A stretch of 61,456 nucleotides of DNA from Bacillota bacterium. GTDB lineage: Bacteria > Bacillota > Clostridia > Christensenellales > SZUA-584. Positions 16,073-24,662 of this stretch are shown in pieces. Within the stretch, counting starts at the first letter, position 1. Each line of letters opens with the position of its first letter. A model generated the notes under the pieces. It did no database searches. It saw nothing but the letters and a program-made list of their open reading frames with translations, and had not been told where the DNA came from. The position numbers were made by a program, and so were the translations under genes. The DNA is taken from the NCBI GenBank assembly GCA_023416745.1, contig JAEZHF010000099.1, forward strand, positions 1 through 61,456. The letters run 5' to 3'.

Positions 16073-17275
16073 ATGTTTGATAGTATAATTCAGAAGCTGA
16101 TTGATTCCGCCGAAGGAGCTTTTCTGCAGGTTGGCGTCTTTGTTGGGGCTGTGCTGCTGATATTCGGCTTTATTAATTACAAAACACAAGGCCGGTTTGT
16201 GGAAAAGCTGGAAAACGCCAAGCGCTTACAGCCTGTCATTGGCGCGGTTTTGGGTCTCACGCCCGGCTGTGGCGGCGCGATTTTCGTAATGCCATTATAC
16301 TTGAAGGGTACTGTCACTTTTGGCACCATTGTAGCCACACTGGTTGCCACAATGGGAGATTCTGCGTTTGTTCTGATCGCCTCGCGTCCCTTAGATTATC
16401 TGATTGTCTCCATTATTAGCTTTGTGGCCGCGCTGATCTCCGGATACACTGTGGATGCTCTGAAAATTGACGGTGGTTTTGAAAAGCGGCGGCAAGCATT
16501 GCTTGACAAAAATGCTGTCTCCCTTGCCGACCATGCACTGTTACAGGACGGGCCAATTCGGCATATCGGCCACTCGGATGGGGACAGTATAGACATGCTG
16601 CTGCATCACAGGGAAGCAGCGCATCATGAAGAAGGGCTTGCTTACCGTTTCACCCACAACGTGGGATATAAGATATTCTGGGTAATGATGGCCATTGGAC
16701 TTATTCTGGGCATACTTCTGTTGTTTCAGGTGGACGTGAACGATGCGCTCGGCATTCCCAGCCTTGGAACAATTATCGGCATAGCCGGTCTTGTATTCTG
16801 CATTATCTACATGATCATCGACAAGCGTTTTATCAAGAACGAAGAACATGACACTGCTGAACAGAAAGCATTCTCCCTGAAAGAAACACTGGTGCATAAT
16901 GCGCAGGACACCGCGTTTGTCTGCCTGTGGGTTTTCGTTGCATACTTTGTGTACGAGCTGTTTGTTATATTCATCGGCGGAGAAGCGGTAGTGCAAAGCT
17001 GGATGATGGTTACAGGGCTTCTGTCCGTCATTCTTGGCGCTGTTATCGGCTTGGTTCCTGGCTGCGGGCCTCAGATTATTTTCGTTTCTCTATATGCCAG
17101 GGGTATGATCCCGTTCGCCGCTTTGCTGGCGAACGCCATTTCGCAGGATGGTGATGCGTTGTTTCCGCTTCTGGCGATAGACCGCCGCTCCTCTCTGTGG
17201 GCCACGGTTATTACCACAATACCCGCCTTATTGTTTGGCATTGCCGCATTTTACATTGAGGCGCTTCTGTTCTGA
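16073..17275 (+). CDS. Putative manganese / heavy-metal exporter (ArsP_2-type, 10-TM family)
   Basis: A 400-residue polytopic membrane protein made of two related halves. The first carries LTPGCGGAIFVMPLY (about residue 63) and the second LVPGCGPQIIFVSLY (about 325); the two PGCG motifs probably line the ion path. Between the halves lies a cytosolic loop (about residues 165-195) rich in His and acidic residues (HIGHSDGD, HHREAAHHEEG), a likely metal sensor or chelator. The family is annotated as putative manganese transporter or arsenic/heavy-metal exporter; the metal is not proven. GGGGG precedes the ATG. Confidence 0.8.
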   Translation: MFDSIIQKLIDSAEGAFLQVGVFVGAVLLIFGFINYKTQGRFVEKLENAKRLQPVIGAVLGLTPGCGGAIFVMPLYLKGTVTFGTIVATLVATMGDSAFVLIASRPLDYLIVSIISFVAALISGYTVDALKIDGGFEKRRQALLDKNAVSLADHALLQDGPIRHIGHSDGDSIDMLLHHREAAHHEEGLAYRFTHNVGYKIFWVMMAIGLILGILLLFQVDVNDALGIPSLGTIIGIAGLVFCIIYMIIDKRFIKNEEHDTAEQKAFSLKETLVHNAQDTAFVCLWVFVAYFVYELFVIFIGGEAVVQSWMMVTGLLSVILGAVIGLVPGCGPQIIFVSLYARGMIPFAALLANAISQDGDALFPLLAIDRRSSLWATVITTIPALLFGIAAFYIEALLF

Positions 17276-17302
17276 TTCATAATCTGGAAACCCGATCGGG
17301 CA

Positions 17303-18253
17303 TTAAATTCTTAAAGCGCAGTCCTGTTCTTCCACAATACTCAATAATTCATCCCGCGTTTTAAAAGCCAGCTCATACACCAGAAAATCCGGCCGAACTG
17401 TGTCCAGCACATGCCGTATGCCGTCGTATGCGAACGGCTTGTGCGGATCCATGCTGCCCACAAATCGAAAGGCATCCATCAGCCGCGACTCAAAATCGGC
17501 ATCAGCATTATATTGTCCGTCCAAAGGCTGCGCGCCCGCCGCGCTGTTGAGATGTACGGTGCGGATATGTTCCGCCATGTCGCCCAAAGCATCGATATAT
17601 TCCAGTATCGCATCCACTGCCTCAGGTTCCGTCTTCACGCCCGCCGTCAGCATCATATGGCTTGTGTCCAGCACAAAACCCTTATTGGGGTACTTCACCT
17701 CAGTCATCAGAAGCTCGGCTAGCCGCCGTTCGTTGAGCTTCAGGCCGGGGAACCAGTGGTTCTCAAAAAGCAGCGCCGGCCCTTTGCTCAACCCCTCCGT
17801 CGCTTCGTTGATGAATTCAATAAACGCGCGGACGATGTCCTCGTCGGAGTACGTAAACGCGTGGTTGTAGCAGTGCTCCAGCTCTGCGTGGCTGACATGG
17901 AATACGGTATACTGTGCGCCCATCGCCGCCGCTTCCTCAAGCTCCGCACGCCGCTGGCTCACGAACTCCTCCCGCGACGCCGCGCCGTAATACGTGCGGA
18001 CATTGTCCATGCTGCCGAACTGCCGCAGAAGCGATTCCTCGTTCCCGCGCCAGAAGTCCAGCCACGTCGGCCAATACGGCATATGCCGTCCGACCGCGGT
18101 CACATCGGGCAGCGGCTGCGGGTCGTGCCAGCGCACCAGCTCGATGCCATCGAACCCATTTTCCTTCAGCGCTTCGTGCACCATTTCGGGACCGCCCAGC
18201 TTTTTCAGGCTCCACGGATCGTCCGAGAGGCTCAGCAGCTTCTTATATCCCAT
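17303..18253 (-). CDS. Sugar phosphate isomerase/epimerase (xylose isomerase-like TIM barrel)
   Basis: A 316-residue protein with the AP-endonuclease-2/xylose-isomerase barrel. Signs are GFDGIELVRWHD near the start, TVFHVSHAELEHCYNH, LLFENHWFPGL, GFVLDTSHMML and HIRTVHLNS, which supply the Glu/His/Asp metal ligands on successive strands. Relatives isomerise sugars or inosose derivatives; the substrate is not evident. It begins just after yhbY on the same strand (1-base gap) and so is the last gene of the nth-obg-yhbY run. No signal peptide. Confidence 0.8.
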   Translation of the reverse strand: MGYKKLLSLSDDPWSLKKLGGPEMVHEALKENGFDGIELVRWHDPQPLPDVTAVGRHMPYWPTWLDFWRGNEESLLRQFGSMDNVRTYYGAASREEFVSQRRAELEEAAAMGAQYTVFHVSHAELEHCYNHAFTYSDEDIVRAFIEFINEATEGLSKGPALLFENHWFPGLKLNERRLAELLMTEVKYPNKGFVLDTSHMMLTAGVKTEPEAVDAILEYIDALGDMAEHIRTVHLNSAAGAQPLDGQYNADADFESRLMDAFRFVGSMDPHKPFAYDGIRHVLDTVRPDFLVYELAFKTRDELLSIVEEQDCALRI

Positions 18254-18254
18254 G

Positions 18255-18542
18255 TTATAGCTTGATCGTCGGATCCTTGGGACGCGGGCGGTACAGCACG
18301 AACTTACGCCCGGACGACGACACCGGCTCCGCGCCCGTCGCCTCCGCGATGATCTGCAGCACCTCCGCCGCGCTCTCTGGCGCGTTCTGCTGCACCGTCC
18401 CCTTGATCAGCTCACGGGCCGCCAAAGCCTCGTCCACCTGCGTGATCACATTATCCGTCAGCCCTCCCTTGCCCACATAGATGATGGGCTCGATGCTGTT
18501 CGCCATTGCCTTAAGCGCAGCCCTCTGTTTGCTTGTCAGCAT
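18255..18542 (-). CDS. yhbY: YhbY-type CRM-domain RNA-binding protein
   Basis: A 95-residue single CRM domain. LTSKQRAALKAMANSIEPI and the GxxG loop YVGKGGLTDN are diagnostic; IIAEATGAEPVSSSGRKFVLYRP closes the fold. YhbY associates with pre-50S ribosomal subunits and is very often encoded beside obg, as here (15-base gap). Length is standard. Confidence 0.93.
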   Translation of the reverse strand: MLTSKQRAALKAMANSIEPIIYVGKGGLTDNVITQVDEALAARELIKGTVQQNAPESAAEVLQIIAEATGAEPVSSSGRKFVLYRPRPKDPTIKL

Positions 18543-18557
18543 ACGTTATATCCTTTC

Positions 18558-19829
18558 TTAATCGACAAAATCGAATTCCAGTCCTTCAAGGCACACCGCA
18601 TCGCCCGTCTTTGCGCCTGCCCTGCGCAGCGCCTTGATGATGCCAAAATCGATGAGCAGCTTCTGGAAGTGACGCATCGAATCCGGGTCATCCGGGTTGG
18701 TGCGCAGCATGATCTCGCGGACGACGGAGCCGTCCACGTAGTACACGCCGTCCTCGGCGTATACCTCAAAGCCCTCATCATCCTCCTTCTCCAATGCCCA
18801 TTCCTCCACCACGCCGTCCTCGCGCACCGATGTCGGTATGGGCAGCGTCATCAGCAGCTCATACGCGGCCTCCATCAGTTCGTCCACGCCCTCGCCCGTT
18901 TCCGCGGATATTTCATACACCTTCACACCGCGCGGCTCGAGATATTCCTTCAGGCGTTTGGCATGCTCCGCCGCGTCCGGCAGGTCCATCTTATTGGCTG
19001 CCACCAGCTCAGGGCGCTTGGTCAGCTCGTCAGAATAGTCGGCCAGTTCGCGCCGGATGATCTCGTAATCTTGGGTCGCGTCGCGCCCCTCTGAGCCGGA
19101 CACGTCCAGCACGTGGATCAGCATGCGCGTACGCTCGACATGACGCAGAAAGTCGTGCCCCAGCCCCGCACCCGACGCCGCGCCTTCGATCAGCCCGGGG
19201 ATGTCCGCCATGATGAAGCTCTGATCGTGCTTTCTCACCACACCGAGGTTGGGCGACAGCGTGGTGAAGTGGTAGTTGGCAATCTTGGGCTTGGCGCTGG
19301 TGGACGCCGACAGCAGCGTGGACTTGCCCACGTTGGGAAATCCCAGCAGCCCTACGTCCGCAATGGACAGCAGCTCCAATATCACATGCCGCCCCTTGGT
19401 TTTCTTGCCCGGTGTCGCAAAGTTCGGTGCCTGCCGCGTGGACGTTGCGAAGCGCGAGTTGCCCTTGCCGCCCGCGCCTCCCTTCAGCAGTACACGTCGG
19501 CCTTCGCTCATGTCCGCCGCCACGCGACCCGTCTCATCGTCCTTGATCACGGTACCCGCCGGTACGCGGATGACGAGGTCTTCGGCAGTGCGCCCCCGCA
19601 TATTCTTCTTACCGCCGCGTTCGCCTGCCTGCGCCTCAAACCGCCGCTGGTAAGCGAAGTCCATCAGTGTGCGCATAGACGCGTCCACCTCGAATACGAT
19701 GCTGCCACCATCGCCGCCGTCGCCGCCGTCCGGACCGCCGTTGTTCACGTACTTTTCCTTGCGGAAAGAAACGTGGCCGCTGCCGCCGTCTCCCGCCTTT
19801 ATGAATATCCTCGCCTTATCGACAAACAT
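18558..19829 (-). CDS. obg: GTPase Obg (CgtA)
   Basis: An essential ribosome-assembly GTPase that also affects stress responses and, in Bacillus, sporulation entry. The 423 residues show the three expected parts: a glycine-rich Obg fold (about 1-158), the G domain with GFPNVGKSTL (P-loop), ADIPGLIEGA (G3) and ANKMD (G4), and a C-terminal OCT domain (about 345-423), which is present in Firmicute Obg but not in all families. It lies between nth and yhbY in one minus-strand operon. Confidence 0.97.
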   Translation of the reverse strand: MFVDKARIFIKAGDGGSGHVSFRKEKYVNNGGPDGGDGGDGGSIVFEVDASMRTLMDFAYQRRFEAQAGERGGKKNMRGRTAEDLVIRVPAGTVIKDDETGRVAADMSEGRRVLLKGGAGGKGNSRFATSTRQAPNFATPGKKTKGRHVILELLSIADVGLLGFPNVGKSTLLSASTSAKPKIANYHFTTLSPNLGVVRKHDQSFIMADIPGLIEGAASGAGLGHDFLRHVERTRMLIHVLDVSGSEGRDATQDYEIIRRELADYSDELTKRPELVAANKMDLPDAAEHAKRLKEYLEPRGVKVYEISAETGEGVDELMEAAYELLMTLPIPTSVREDGVVEEWALEKEDDEGFEVYAEDGVYYVDGSVVREIMLRTNPDDPDSMRHFQKLLIDFGIIKALRRAGAKTGDAVCLEGLEFDFVD

Positions 19830-19832
19830 CAG

Positions 19833-20459
19833 TTAAATTACCTTTCCTCTCCATGGGCATATATCATTTAAAAAGCATGTCGGGCATTTGGGCCGCTGCG
19901 CGGTGCACACCCTTCTGCCGTGGTAGATCAGCCAGTGGTGTGCGGCGGACCATTGCTCCCGCGGTATGTTGTCCATCAGCTGCCGCTCCGTCTCCAGCAC
20001 GTCCTTTGCCGCCGCGAGTCCCAGCCGGTTCGACACACGAAACACGTGCGTGTCCACCGCGATCGCCGGAATGCCAAAGGCATTGGACATCACGACGTTG
20101 GCAGTCTTGCGCCCTACGCCGGGCAGCGCGGTCAGCTCCTCCATCGTGCACGGCACCTGCCCGCTATGCTTGTCCACCAGCGCAGCAGCCGCTGCTTGTA
20201 TGTTGCGCGCCTTGGTATGGAAAAAACCGCAGCTTTTGATGATGGTCTCGATCTCTTCCATGCTCGCCGCGGCCAGCGCCGCTGCGTCCGAATACCGCTC
20301 AAACAGCGTGCCTGTCACGGCGTTTACCTGTTTGTCCGTGGTCTGAGCCGAGAGTATCGTCGCGATGAGCAGCTCAAACGGGGTGCGAAACCATAGTTCC
20401 GGCTTTGCTTCGGGATAATGCGCCTTCAACCTTTTCAGTATTTCCGCCTTTTCGCTCAT
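19833..20459 (-). CDS. nth: Endonuclease III
   Basis: A base-excision-repair DNA glycosylase/AP lyase for oxidised pyrimidines. The helix-hairpin-helix LPGVGRKTANVV carries the catalytic Lys; VDTHVFRVSNRL carries the catalytic Asp. The C-terminal C-x6-C-x2-C-x5-C (CTAQRPKCPTCFLNDIC) binds the [4Fe-4S] cluster. The ATG at 20459 (MSEKAEIL) is chosen over a longer frame because GGGAGA precedes it; this gives 208 residues, the normal size. It ends 3 bases before the obg start. Confidence 0.95.
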   Translation of the reverse strand: MSEKAEILKRLKAHYPEAKPELWFRTPFELLIATILSAQTTDKQVNAVTGTLFERYSDAAALAAASMEEIETIIKSCGFFHTKARNIQAAAAALVDKHSGQVPCTMEELTALPGVGRKTANVVMSNAFGIPAIAVDTHVFRVSNRLGLAAAKDVLETERQLMDNIPREQWSAAHHWLIYHGRRVCTAQRPKCPTCFLNDICPWRGKVI

Positions 20460-20578
20460 GTTTCTCCCATTGTTTTCTTTTACGCTATTATACTCACACG
20501 GGGCATAAAACACAAACATTAAGTCGGATGCGGCGGCGCTGCGTACATATTTTGCGCCCGCACGCTCAAAATAACGCT

Positions 20579-21283
20579 ATGTTCAACGTGATCATCAAAA
20601 CATTCATCATATACTTCTTCATCATGCTGGTGATGCGGCTGATGGGCAAACGGCAGGCCGGGCAGCTGCAGCCGTTCGACCTCGTGATAGCCGTCATGAT
20701 CGCCGAGGTGGCATCCACGCCGATGGCGGGCGCGGGCATCCCCATCACATACGGCATCGTGCCTGTTATCACGCTGCTGGTGCTGCACAACGGCATCGCG
20801 TTCCTGTCCATCAAGAGCGACAAGCTGCGCGCCTTTTTCTCCGGCAAGCCCAGCATCGTCATCCACAAGGGTATCATCCGCCGCAAGGAGCTTATGAAAC
20901 TGGGATATAACTTAAACGACCTGATCGAGCAGCTGCGTGTCAAAAACGTGATGAGCATCAGCGACGTGCACTACGCCGTGCTGGAAACCAACGGCGATTT
21001 ATCCGTGATGCTCAAGCCGGTGAAACGCCCCGTCCAGCCGGAAGACCTGAAGCTGCATCCCGATAACCCAGGGTTTTGTTATGATGTGATCATGGACGGA
21101 AAGATAAAACCGAAAAACCTGGAAAAGCTGGGCTTCGAAGCACTTGATCTGCAAAAAGTGCTCAAACAAACGGGCGTCAAGCATATTCATTCCGTATTTC
21201 TGGCCACCAGTGATGAAACGGGCAGCGTATTTATACAGGATTATCAGGGCAAACAGATACAGGGACGCATGAAAAATGGGTAA
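20579..21283 (+). CDS. DUF421 (YetF-like) membrane protein
   Basis: A 234-residue protein with two to three N-terminal membrane helices (about 1-80), then the cytosolic DUF421 region: VMRLMGKRQAGQLQPFDLVIAVMIAEVAS and GKPSIVIHKGII followed by ELMKLGYNLNDLIEQLR. YetF-like proteins are common in spore formers and several are made in the forespore or affect germination, but the molecular role is unknown. The ATG at 20579 is chosen because it starts right at the hydrophobic segment; the longer frame upstream is low-complexity. Overlaps the DUF4363 gene by 8 bases. Confidence 0.85.
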   Translation: MFNVIIKTFIIYFFIMLVMRLMGKRQAGQLQPFDLVIAVMIAEVASTPMAGAGIPITYGIVPVITLLVLHNGIAFLSIKSDKLRAFFSGKPSIVIHKGIIRRKELMKLGYNLNDLIEQLRVKNVMSISDVHYAVLETNGDLSVMLKPVKRPVQPEDLKLHPDNPGFCYDVIMDGKIKPKNLEKLGFEALDLQKVLKQTGVKHIHSVFLATSDETGSVFIQDYQGKQIQGRMKNG

Positions 21284-21656
21284 GAATATCGCCATGCTGG
21301 TGCTGCTGGCATTGATGCTGTGCACTGCCGTATGGCAGGGTGTCTATATCGACAGCGCCACCGAAGCGCTCGCCAGCCGCCTGGAAGAAATCATTGCTGC
21401 GCTCGATCAAAGCGACACGGAAAAAGCCGCGCAGGCGGCTTATGACTTTGACGACGCGTGGCAGCGCCAGAAGCTTTCCTATGAAGCTCTTTTTGAGCAT
21501 AAGGAGGTGGATATCATATCCGCGACCTCCAAAAAACTGCCCAGTCTGTGCACACCCAGCCATTCCCCCGAGGCATTGGCGGCAGCGCAGGAAATCCTTT
21601 TCTACATCGAACACATTCGGGATATCGACCACCTGGGCTGGGAGAACGTACTCTGA
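21276..21656 (+). CDS. DUF4363 family protein
   Basis: A 126-residue protein with one N-terminal hydrophobic segment (about 4-22), followed by helical sequence (LASRLEEIIAALDQ, AAQAAYDFDDAWQRQK), typical of DUF4363. DUF4363 genes are regularly found directly after DUF421 genes in Clostridia; here the two overlap, so they are translationally coupled and probably work together at the membrane. Function unknown. Confidence 0.8.
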   Translation: MGKNIAMLVLLALMLCTAVWQGVYIDSATEALASRLEEIIAALDQSDTEKAAQAAYDFDDAWQRQKLSYEALFEHKEVDIISATSKKLPSLCTPSHSPEALAAAQEILFYIEHIRDIDHLGWENVL

Positions 21657-21658
21657 TG

Positions 21659-22492
21659 CTATTTCCAGCTGAAGCCGTAGTGCCAGCCTTCAGCCAGCAT
21701 TTCGTCTGTGACCAGCTTTGGGTCCTCCACCACGAAGCCGCCGGGCAAGCCCAGCTCGTGCGCAGTCAGCTCAAAATGGCACGCCGCGATACCGAGATCA
21801 ACGCGCTGCATTGTAAAACCGTACATCGTGTTTCCGGCGTAGCGCTTGTCGACCAGCGCATAGAAATGACATGCCCCGTCCTTCACGATCACGCGCCATG
21901 GCTGCTTATTGGACGCGGACGGGCCGATGCGCACCATTTCAAGACACGTCTTCAATGCGCCGTCTTGCGGCATAAGCGGCTTTGAGGCCCCACCGTCGAA
22001 AAACACCTCCCCGAAGCGTTTGCGCGAACGGGCTCCCGCGCCTGCAGCCACCGCCCGCTCCGTCAGCGACTTTCTCTCTGCGGCATACCCGATGGGTGAT
22101 ACGGCGGGCAAATACTCATTTGCCGGCTTCATATGGTCGATAAACGTACTCCGCTTGAACGTGCCGCCCAGCCAGCAGGTGCCAAGACCCAGCGCCGTGG
22201 CATACAGCACTGCGTGCTCAAACGCATAGCCGAAACCTTCCATGTCCATGCCACCCTTTTTCACACAGCCCGCAAAATATGTTTTTGCACCCTTGATGAA
22301 GCCGTAGGTGCCAATTCGTTGCTCCGAGTTTTCAGCCAGTTCAAAACGTGTCTGGGCACCGAACGGATTCTTCACTCCAGCCAGAAAGCTGGTCAATCGC
22401 TCCAGCTTTTCAGGCTCCACCGGCTTCTTTTCATACGTCCTCACCGACGTCCGCTTCTGTATCAGCTCGATAATGCTCTGTCCTTCGATCAT
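21659..22492 (-). CDS. Nitroreductase family protein (TM1586-type)
   Basis: A 277-residue FMN-dependent oxidoreductase homologue. IIELIQKRTSVRTYEKKPV is the usual N-terminal flavin-binding start; GYAFEHAVLYATALGLGTCWLGGTFKRS is the central motif. The C-terminal RIGPSASNKQPWRVIV repeats flavin-pocket elements, so a single chain carries both halves of the site, as in the double-length TM1586 subgroup. The electron acceptor is unknown. It overlaps nothing and ends 3 bases from the convergent DUF4363 gene. Confidence 0.85.
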   Translation of the reverse strand: MIEGQSIIELIQKRTSVRTYEKKPVEPEKLERLTSFLAGVKNPFGAQTRFELAENSEQRIGTYGFIKGAKTYFAGCVKKGGMDMEGFGYAFEHAVLYATALGLGTCWLGGTFKRSTFIDHMKPANEYLPAVSPIGYAAERKSLTERAVAAGAGARSRKRFGEVFFDGGASKPLMPQDGALKTCLEMVRIGPSASNKQPWRVIVKDGACHFYALVDKRYAGNTMYGFTMQRVDLGIAACHFELTAHELGLPGGFVVEDPKLVTDEMLAEGWHYGFSWK

Positions 22493-22526
22493 AACGCACT
22501 CCTTCTATAAAAAGCTTTACCGCAAA

Positions 22527-23708
22527 TCAGAAACTCCATCGTTGTCGTCGCATGCTGACGTTGATGACCAGCCCAAAGGCGATCATGTTAGTCAGTAAAT
22601 TGGAACCCCCGTAGCTGAAAAACGGCAGCGGTATACCGGTGATGGGCATCACACCGATGTTCATACCGATGTTCTCGAATATATGAAACAGTGTCATCGC
22701 CAGCACGCCGACGATGATCAGCGAACCGAAATCGTCCTTGGCCTTGGTGGCCAGCCACATCGTACGGATGATCAGCACGAAATACAACAGTATGATGAAC
22801 ATCGCGCCGATAAAGCCGACCGCCTCCGTTGTGGAAGCGAAAATGAAGTCCGTATGCTTTTCGGCGATGTGCGACAGACGGCTCTCACCGCCCAGCGAGA
22901 ACAGCCCCTTGCCGGAGAGCTGCCCCGATCCGATGGCTGTTTTGGCCTGGTTGGCCTGACGTGCGTTATCCGCCATCTCCTGGTCTGTCATACCTTCAGG
23001 CTGAACGCCGATAAAAGAAAGAATTCTGTTCTTCTGCCAGTCCGCCAGCACAAACCAGGACGCCGGCAGCGCCACACCCACAATGGCCACCATGCCAAAC
23101 AGCAGCTTCAGGCTTGTCCGTGCCAGAAACAGCATTGAGAAAAACGTAAAAACATACACCATCGCGGTGCCAAAGTCCGGCTGAATGATGATGAGTGCCA
23201 GCGGCAGCAAAAACATGCCGATAATGGGCAGCAGCTCCCTCACCTTGGTAATGCCGCCGTCCTTGCCCTTGGTGCGGTTGGAAATCATGCGCGCCATCAT
23301 GATGATAATGGCGATCTTGCCGATTTCACTGGGCTGGAAGCCCGAGTTGCCGATGCGGAACCAGCCGCGGACACCTCTTACATTGTCTCCCAGAAAGAAC
23401 ACCGCGACCAGCAACACGATCAATATGATGTATATCCATTTGTAATATTCGCCAATAGCGTGATAGTCGGGCAGCAGCACAACAAACATGGCAAACAGCC
23501 CCACGCCAAACCAAGTCAGCTGTTGAAGTACGAGCTCCAAATCCAACTGCGTAACAGCAGCGGATACAGAACCAGTATTTTCGGTCAGCGGCTCGGAAGT
23601 AGCGCTCGCGATCGCCACCAAGCTGAGTAATATCAGCACGATGATGTTGACGAACAGCAGCCAGTCAATATGTTTGAACATCCTCGGGTCGATGAATCTC
23701 ATCTTCAA
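22527..23708 (-). CDS. rodA: Rod-shape peptidoglycan polymerase RodA (SEDS family)
   Basis: A 393-residue SEDS glycosyltransferase with about ten membrane helices that polymerises lipid II together with PBP2. Signature elements: RGWFRIGNSGFQPSEIGKIAIII, the following extracellular loop with FGTAMVY, KTAIGSGQLSGKGLF, and the closing LPFFSYGGSNLLTNMIAFGL. FtsW and SpoVE are the alternatives; length and motifs favour RodA, and it would partner the PBP2 at 5.3-8.0 kb. The start is the TTG at 23708 or the ATG at 23702, with GAGG just upstream. A TGTTATAAT extended -10 lies about 100 nt before it. Confidence 0.88.
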   Translation of the reverse strand: MKMRFIDPRMFKHIDWLLFVNIIVLILLSLVAIASATSEPLTENTGSVSAAVTQLDLELVLQQLTWFGVGLFAMFVVLLPDYHAIGEYYKWIYIILIVLLVAVFFLGDNVRGVRGWFRIGNSGFQPSEIGKIAIIIMMARMISNRTKGKDGGITKVRELLPIIGMFLLPLALIIIQPDFGTAMVYVFTFFSMLFLARTSLKLLFGMVAIVGVALPASWFVLADWQKNRILSFIGVQPEGMTDQEMADNARQANQAKTAIGSGQLSGKGLFSLGGESRLSHIAEKHTDFIFASTTEAVGFIGAMFIILLYFVLIIRTMWLATKAKDDFGSLIIVGVLAMTLFHIFENIGMNIGVMPITGIPLPFFSYGGSNLLTNMIAFGLVINVSMRRQRWSF

Positions 23709-23869
23709 AGTCTTTACCTCGGTTCAACCGCCTCTGAAAGCTCAAGCGCTTCAGAGTCCTTTTCAATCGTTACAATTTTATTTATAAATTATAACATAAA
23801 TATTAAGGCAGCATAACCCCGGCAACAATAAGTTTACATTTTGCCTGCGGCTTTGCAACAGCATATCAG

Positions 23870-23902
23870 AAAAACGCCAGCGAGGGAAGACCCGCCGGCG
23901 TC
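23870..23902 (-). terminator. Terminator after the lipoprotein gene
   Basis: Minus strand ACGCCGGCGGG...CCCTCGCTGGCGT with small bulges, followed by TTTTCTG. Confidence 0.65.
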
Positions 23903-23925
23903 CGATTATACCGATTATGCTAATG

Positions 23926-24531
23926 TTATGGGGTGCTTATTTGCATGATCATCACGCGCAGAGCTTTACCCTGCACCGGATACGACTCTGCCACCGGTCC
24001 GCCGAACACCACCTCGACAGTATCGCCCTGCCTGATCCGCTCCATCGCGGCGGTTTCACCGTCCTGCGTCACCACCACAGAGTCCGCGTCCACACGAACG
24101 CTCGCCTTGTCGTACATGCCATAGTCGCTGCCTGACGCTTCTACCAGCATCGTCAGCTCGCCGCCCGACATAGACACATCTGTCACTTCGCCGCGGATAC
24201 CCACCGCGCTTTGCAGGCTTTCCAGCAGCTCAACTCCCGACAGCGGACATTTGTCCTTTAGGTTTGCATACGTCAGATACAAAAAATCGGTGCCGTCAAC
24301 CAGATACACCGCAGCAGGTTCCTCGCTCCAGCCCGCGTCCTGCGTTGCGCCCAGTTGGGTTATGATGCCGCCATACGCGGTATCAGCCTCAATCGCTCTC
24401 ACATCCTCACTTGAAATGAATGCGACCGCATTGTCCGCCGACACCAGATTATCCGGATACGCCGCGCCGCAGGCCGACAATATGACCAGCGCAGCTGTGC
24501 AAAATACCGCTGCTATTGCTTTTCTTTTCAT
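23926..24531 (-). CDS. Hypothetical lipoprotein (DUF3221-like C-terminus)
   Basis: A 201-residue protein with a signal peptide and lipobox (ALVILSACG; Cys at about residue 21 would be lipidated), so it is anchored to the outer face of the membrane. The last 60 residues (DGETAAMERIRQGDTVEVVFGGPVAESYPVQ) look like the DUF3221 / small beta-barrel found in Firmicute lipoproteins. The ATG at 24531 has GGAGG at the right distance; longer frames upstream are not needed. Transcribed divergently from dnaX. Function unknown. Confidence 0.7.
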   Translation of the reverse strand: MKRKAIAAVFCTAALVILSACGAAYPDNLVSADNAVAFISSEDVRAIEADTAYGGIITQLGATQDAGWSEEPAAVYLVDGTDFLYLTYANLKDKCPLSGVELLESLQSAVGIRGEVTDVSMSGGELTMLVEASGSDYGMYDKASVRVDADSVVVTQDGETAAMERIRQGDTVEVVFGGPVAESYPVQGKALRVMIMQISTP

Positions 24532-24662
24532 GTGATCCTCCATACTGTTTCTGATAATAGGACGTTCTGGCGAGAGTATTTGTTCCGTATCCGAACTCTG
24601 ACAATATGGACAAAGACCGACATTGGGTGGTATATTATAAAAGCAAAATGAGGGAGGAACGA

